NCBI RefSeq assembly: GCF_002311515.1
Contig: NZ_DCAO01000043.1
Span: 46,624 to 55,478 of the forward strand
Reading direction: 5' to 3'
DNA length: 8,855 bases
Source of the DNA: Thalassospira sp. UBA1131
GTDB lineage: Bacteria > Pseudomonadota > Alphaproteobacteria > Rhodospirillales > Thalassospiraceae
Of this stretch, positions 6,559 to 8,855 are shown one piece after another. The position numbers and the translations under genes are program-made. Position 1 is the stretch's first letter, and every line of letters begins with the position of its first letter. The notes beneath the pieces were generated by a model. That model saw only the letters and a program-made list of their open reading frames with translations. It did no database searches and was not told where the DNA came from.

Positions 6559-7578
6559 ATGAACTCTTTTTCGAGCCCGGGATCAAACCCCGGCAAACCC
6601 AACGTAAAAAAGCGCCTTCGCGTCGCCTTTCTGCTGGCAGACAATTTCACGCTGACAGCGTTTGCCAGTTTTGTCGATGTCTTGCGTCTTTCGGCCGATG
6701 AAGCCGACCGTTCGCGGCCCATTCACTGCGACTGGACGGTGCTGTCTGATACCATGAACCCGGTACGATCAAGTTGCGGGGTCAAGGTGCAGCCTGACAC
6801 CCGTCTACGCAATGCCGGTGACTACGACTATATCGTGGTTGTCGGCGGCCTTATTCAAGAACAAGGCGGGTTTTCATCCGATTGCATTGCCTATCTCAAG
6901 GCGGCTGCCGCCAAGGGCAAAAACCTGATCGGGTTGTGTACCGGTGTTTTCGCGCTGTATGAGGCGGGGCTGCTTGAAGGATACCGATGCTGTGTCAGCT
7001 GGTTTCACCATGACGAATTCGTCGCACGGTTTGAGGCCGCCCAACCGGTTTCCGATCAGATCTTTGTCGTTGATCGGGATCGCCTGACCTGTTCGGGCGG
7101 GCATGGGGCCGCGCATTTGGCGGCCTGGGTGGTGGAAAAGCATATCGGGCGCACTGCGGCGACCAAGAGTCTCAGCATCATGATCATCAACGAGGCGATG
7201 ACAGGCGAAAACCCGCAACCGGGCTTTCAGACCGATCTGGTTGCCCGCGAACCACTGGTGAAAAAGGCGCTTTTGCGCATGCGCCAGAATATTGAGTCGC
7301 CCGAAACCGTCGCCAAAATGGCCGAGAAACTTGGCGTCACACGCCGGAAGCTCGAACGGGCGTTTAATGCCGATATCGGCATTTCACCGTCACGAGCGGC
7401 GCTGCGCATCCGGCTTGATGCCGCCAAAAAGCTGCTGGGCGAAACGGGAAAAACAACCACCCAGATCGCGCTAAGCACCGGTTTTTGTGACGCATCGCAT
7501 TTCATTCACGCCTTCAAGGCCGAAATCGGCATGAACCCGTCGGAATACCGAAACACGGTCCCGACGGCCCAGCCGTAA
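6559..7578 (+). CDS. GATase1-AraC family transcriptional regulator (GlxA/GbdR/SouR type)
   Basis: The 339-residue product combines an N-terminal DJ-1/PfpI-like (class I glutamine amidotransferase-like) sensor domain (about 19-190) with a C-terminal AraC-type DNA-binding domain (about 243-332). The sensor has VVVGG (93-97), the nucleophile-elbow-like GLCTG with Cys127, and SGGHGAAHLA (179-188). The two helix-turn-helix units are near 251-270 (VAKMAEKLGVTRRKLERAF) and 299-331, ending in the AraC signature MNPSEYR. Pseudomonas relatives with this architecture, GbdR, SouR and CdhR, respond to glycine betaine/dimethylglycine, sarcosine and carnitine, so a sarcosine- or dimethylglycine-sensing activator is a fair inference here. 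It is divergent from soxB and lies beside gbcAB. The frame is open back to 6352, but those codons would overlap soxB, and homology begins just after the ATG at 6559. That ATG has no Shine-Dalgarno. The exact ligand and the choice between GbdR- and SouR-like roles are unresolved. Confidence 0.9.
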   Translation: MNSFSSPGSNPGKPNVKKRLRVAFLLADNFTLTAFASFVDVLRLSADEADRSRPIHCDWTVLSDTMNPVRSSCGVKVQPDTRLRNAGDYDYIVVVGGLIQEQGGFSSDCIAYLKAAAAKGKNLIGLCTGVFALYEAGLLEGYRCCVSWFHHDEFVARFEAAQPVSDQIFVVDRDRLTCSGGHGAAHLAAWVVEKHIGRTAATKSLSIMIINEAMTGENPQPGFQTDLVAREPLVKKALLRMRQNIESPETVAKMAEKLGVTRRKLERAFNADIGISPSRAALRIRLDAAKKLLGETGKTTTQIALSTGFCDASHFIHAFKAEIGMNPSEYRNTVPTAQP

Positions 7579-8646
7579 TCAGGCATCAATGGTGACCTGC
7601 CCGATCGGGTTCGAGCAGCAAGCAAGGATGTAACCCTCTTCGATATCGTCGTCCGTGATCCCGCCATTGTGGACCATATGAACCTGCCCTTCGGTCTTGC
7701 GCACCTTGCACGTCCCGCAAATCCCCATCGAACAGCCTGACGGGATCACAAGGCCTGCCGTGCGCGCCGCGGCAAGAACGGTATCGGTTTGGGTGCAATT
7801 TGCCGTGATGCCAGATGCGGTGAATGCGATGACGGCTTTGCTGTCTTCATCAGGCACGACATCATCTGGCACGTCTTCTGCTTCCAACGTCGGCGCGTGG
7901 AAGCTTTCCTGATGGTAGCGGTCCATATCATAGCCAAGCCCGACAAGAACCTCGCGCACGGCCTGCATGAACGGTTCCGGTCCGCAACAAAACACCTCAC
8001 GTTCAAGATAGTCCTGCGCCATCAGGCCCAGCATCAGCTGATTGAACGTGCCCAAATACCCGGTCCATGGCTTGTAGGGATCAGCTTCCTCCACCACCCA
8101 TTTCAGGGCAATACCATTGATCCGCGACGCGCTGTGTTCCAGCCGTTCGCGAAAGATGATCTCGGATGGCCGTTTTGCGCAATTGACGAATACGATGTCG
8201 GGATCACGCCCCGCGTCATAAAGATAGGTCGTCATCGACATCATCGGCGTGATGCCCGACCCCGCCGAGATAAACAGGTATTTCTCCGCCGGATGATTAA
8301 CCAGTGAAAAGCCGCCAGCCGGCCCCTTGGCCCGAATGCGCAAGCCCGGACGCAAATGATCCAGCATCCAGCGCGTACCGACCGAACCCGCCTGCGCCTT
8401 GACCGTGACGGTCAAGGATGTCGGGCGCGATGGCGAAGATGAAATCGTATAGGTGCGATAAAGCGGTCCACCCGGCACCGGGAGCTCCAGGGTCAAAAAC
8501 TGCCCCGGGTCATAGCTGAACAACGCGCCCGACACCGACTGGAAACAAAACGTCATGACATTGGGGGCTTCTGGCAGGAAAGAAACACATTCCAGTTCCT
8601 CAGTATCCGACCAGAAGGCAAGCTTTGGTTTTTCAATCACAGACAT
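7579..8646 (-). CDS. gbcB: Glycine betaine demethylase reductase subunit (FAD, 2Fe-2S)
   Basis: The 355-residue reductase supplies electrons from NAD(P)H to the Rieske oxygenase encoded just upstream. Domains run in the order FAD-binding barrel (about 15-115, RTYTIS at 64-69), NAD-binding fold (about 120-245, GSGITPMMS at 129-137, CGPEPF at 221-226), an acidic linker (about 254-269), and a plant-type ferredoxin domain. The ferredoxin cysteines are Cys305, Cys310, Cys313 and Cys343, which are spaced as a normal 2Fe-2S site. This order matches GbcB, which with GbcA removes one methyl from glycine betaine as formaldehyde to give dimethylglycine. Its ATG lies four bases after the gbcA stop, and its GGAG Shine-Dalgarno (opposite 8654-8657) is within the gbcA coding end, so translation is probably coupled. 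Its stop codon abuts the stop of the convergent regulator with no gap. Related reductases serve stachydrine or carnitine demethylases, so the substrate is likely but not proven. Confidence 0.88.
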   Translation of the reverse strand: MSVIEKPKLAFWSDTEELECVSFLPEAPNVMTFCFQSVSGALFSYDPGQFLTLELPVPGGPLYRTYTISSSPSRPTSLTVTVKAQAGSVGTRWMLDHLRPGLRIRAKGPAGGFSLVNHPAEKYLFISAGSGITPMMSMTTYLYDAGRDPDIVFVNCAKRPSEIIFRERLEHSASRINGIALKWVVEEADPYKPWTGYLGTFNQLMLGLMAQDYLEREVFCCGPEPFMQAVREVLVGLGYDMDRYHQESFHAPTLEAEDVPDDVVPDEDSKAVIAFTASGITANCTQTDTVLAAARTAGLVIPSGCSMGICGTCKVRKTEGQVHMVHNGGITDDDIEEGYILACCSNPIGQVTIDA

Positions 8647-8650
8647 CGCC

Positions 8651-8855
8651 CTACTCCGCCGCGACCAGTCTGGTTTGGGTCAGCCTGTCCGACAGGGTTT
8701 TCGCATACCAGTTGCCAAACTGGGCAACACCGGCTTCGTGGATTTCGGAATACGGACCGACCTTGTAGGCTGGTGTCGCAATGCCACGCTGATTGTTTTC
8801 GACCACTTCCTTGTCTTCGGCATTGGTCGCAAGCCAGACTTCGGTCAGTCGTTTC
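8651..8855 (-). CDS. gbcA: Glycine betaine monooxygenase Rieske subunit, C-terminal fragment
   Basis: The last 67 codons of a gene that enters from the right edge, ending at TAG (opposite 8651-8653). The fragment reads LTEVWLATNAEDKEVVENNQRG, here split as LTEVWLATNAEDK then EVVENNQRG, followed by PAYKVGPYSEIHEAGV, FGNWYAKTL and a short tail. The pattern of WLxTNxxD, ENNQRG, GPYSxxHExGV and WYxxxL is the characteristic C-terminus of Rieske oxygenases of the GbcA type, which hydroxylate a methyl of a quaternary amine so that it leaves as formaldehyde. The Rieske cluster and mononuclear iron sites lie outside the window and could not be checked. Immediate coupling to gbcB supports the assignment. 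Stachydrine demethylase (Stc2-like) has a similar end and is the main alternative. Confidence 0.8.
   Translation of the reverse strand, partial: KRLTEVWLATNAEDKEVVENNQRGIATPAYKVGPYSEIHEAGVAQFGNWYAKTLSDRLTQTRLVAAE

Overview
This window carries a methylated-amine (glycine betaine to sarcosine) catabolic locus from what looks like a Gram-negative alphaproteobacterium. Moderate-to-high GC, the gene content and the style of the proteins suggest a Rhodospirillales member, perhaps Thalassospira-like. That taxonomic guess comes from the sequence alone and was not checked by any search.

Layout, left to right. Positions 1-122 (minus) hold the first 40 codons of an unrecognised protein. Positions 227-1165 (minus) encode an NAD(P)-dependent D-2-hydroxyacid dehydrogenase of the glyoxylate/hydroxypyruvate reductase type. 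A 171-bp gap follows, with a possible terminator hairpin. Positions 1337-6461 (minus) are a compact four-gene operon read right to left as soxB-soxD-soxA-soxG, encoding heterotetrameric sarcosine oxidase. A 97-bp divergent control region (6462-6558) separates soxB from a plus-strand regulator (6559-7578) of the GATase1-AraC (GlxA/GbdR/SouR) type. The regulator's stop codon directly abuts the stop codon of a convergent minus-strand gene, gbcB (7579-8646), the reductase of a Rieske-type glycine betaine demethylase. The 3' end of gbcA, the Rieske oxygenase subunit, lies just upstream of it and runs off the right edge (8651-8855).

How the genes fit together. GbcA/GbcB would demethylate glycine betaine to dimethylglycine. 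Sarcosine oxidase would oxidise sarcosine to glycine, passing the methyl carbon to tetrahydrofolate and making hydrogen peroxide. The AraC-type regulator is placed to sense a pathway intermediate and control soxBDAG and itself. The intermediate step, dimethylglycine to sarcosine (dgcAB or a dimethylglycine dehydrogenase), is absent from this window, as are the folate one-carbon genes often found near sox operons. The hydroxyacid dehydrogenase may handle glyoxylate or hydroxypyruvate derived from glycine/serine, but only proximity supports that.

I saw no tRNA, rRNA, CRISPR array, insertion sequence or phage gene. No gene-free stretch exceeds 171 bp. The core genes are well-known families. The less ordinary features are the stop-to-stop convergent junction, a regulator with no Shine-Dalgarno and a -10-like box that predicts a leaderless mRNA, and a perfect palindrome inside that candidate promoter.
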